Part shown: piece by piece, positions 14,772-14,773 of the stretch | How the letters are laid out: every line of letters begins with the position of its first letter | Position numbering within the stretch: the first letter of the stretch is position 1 | Origin: CAZLMW01 sp964560875 | GTDB taxonomy: Bacteria; Myxococcota_A; UBA9042 | Direction: 5' to 3' | Assembly: GCA_964560875.1 (NCBI GenBank) | Contig: CAZLMW010000165.1 | Coordinates: 1-14,773, forward strand | DNA: 14,773 nucleotides | Translations under genes and position numbers: made by a program | Notes under the pieces: model-generated | Told to the model about the DNA's origin: nothing | Databases searched by the model: none | The model's input: only the letters and a program-made list of their open reading frames with translations

Positions 14772-14773
14772 GG

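Noticed and set aside
1..14773. tRNA, rRNA or riboswitch genes.
   Set aside because: No cloverleaf, rRNA core sequence or known riboswitch core was recognised on either strand, and there is no unexplained gap longer than about 150 nt.

Overview
The window is GC-rich and gene-dense. It combines a eukaryote-like Ser/Thr kinase fused to a beta-propeller, a dCache sensor, very long cysteine-rich lipoproteins built from 'CDDGDxCT' modules, and a lipoprotein with a kinase-like fold. This mix suggests a Myxococcota/Bradymonadia-type (former deltaproteobacterial) organism; that is inference from gene content only. A run of exactly 100 N and several single-base frameshifts point to a draft genome or MAG.

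Layout. (1) 1-3434, plus strand: the C-terminal part of a dCache sensor protein, then, 6 nt later, a Ser/Thr protein kinase followed by a WD40-like propeller and a C-terminal membrane anchor. The kinase gene is split by one frameshift near 2240. (2) 3421-5082, minus strand: a TatD-type metal hydrolase followed 12 nt later by a ROK-family protein. The ROK gene converges on the kinase gene with a 14-bp overlap. (3) 5230-8089, minus strand: a cysteine-rich module protein that lacks a signal peptide and carries three frameshifts, two of which compensate each other. (4) 8089-12867, plus strand: an intact 1592-residue paralogue of (3). It is a lipoprotein with six ~95-residue Cys modules, then propeller, Cys block, propeller, Cys block. 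(5) 12896-14706, plus strand: a MAPEG-family membrane protein interrupted on paper by the N run, then a lipoprotein with kinase-like motifs, then a long hairpin at the window end.

How they may work together (inference). The left end looks like an envelope-sensing and phosphorylation unit: a periplasmic Cache sensor plus a membrane-anchored kinase. The right end looks like a cell-envelope operon: a giant surface lipoprotein, a small MAPEG protein and a kinase-like lipoprotein. The two Cys-rich genes are head to head. The copy on the minus strand matches the other only from the second module onward, so it is either a decaying duplicate or affected by assembly and sequence errors. The most unusual items are the kinase-like lipoprotein, whose ATP-site motifs sit behind an export signal, and the alternating Cys-module/propeller architecture.
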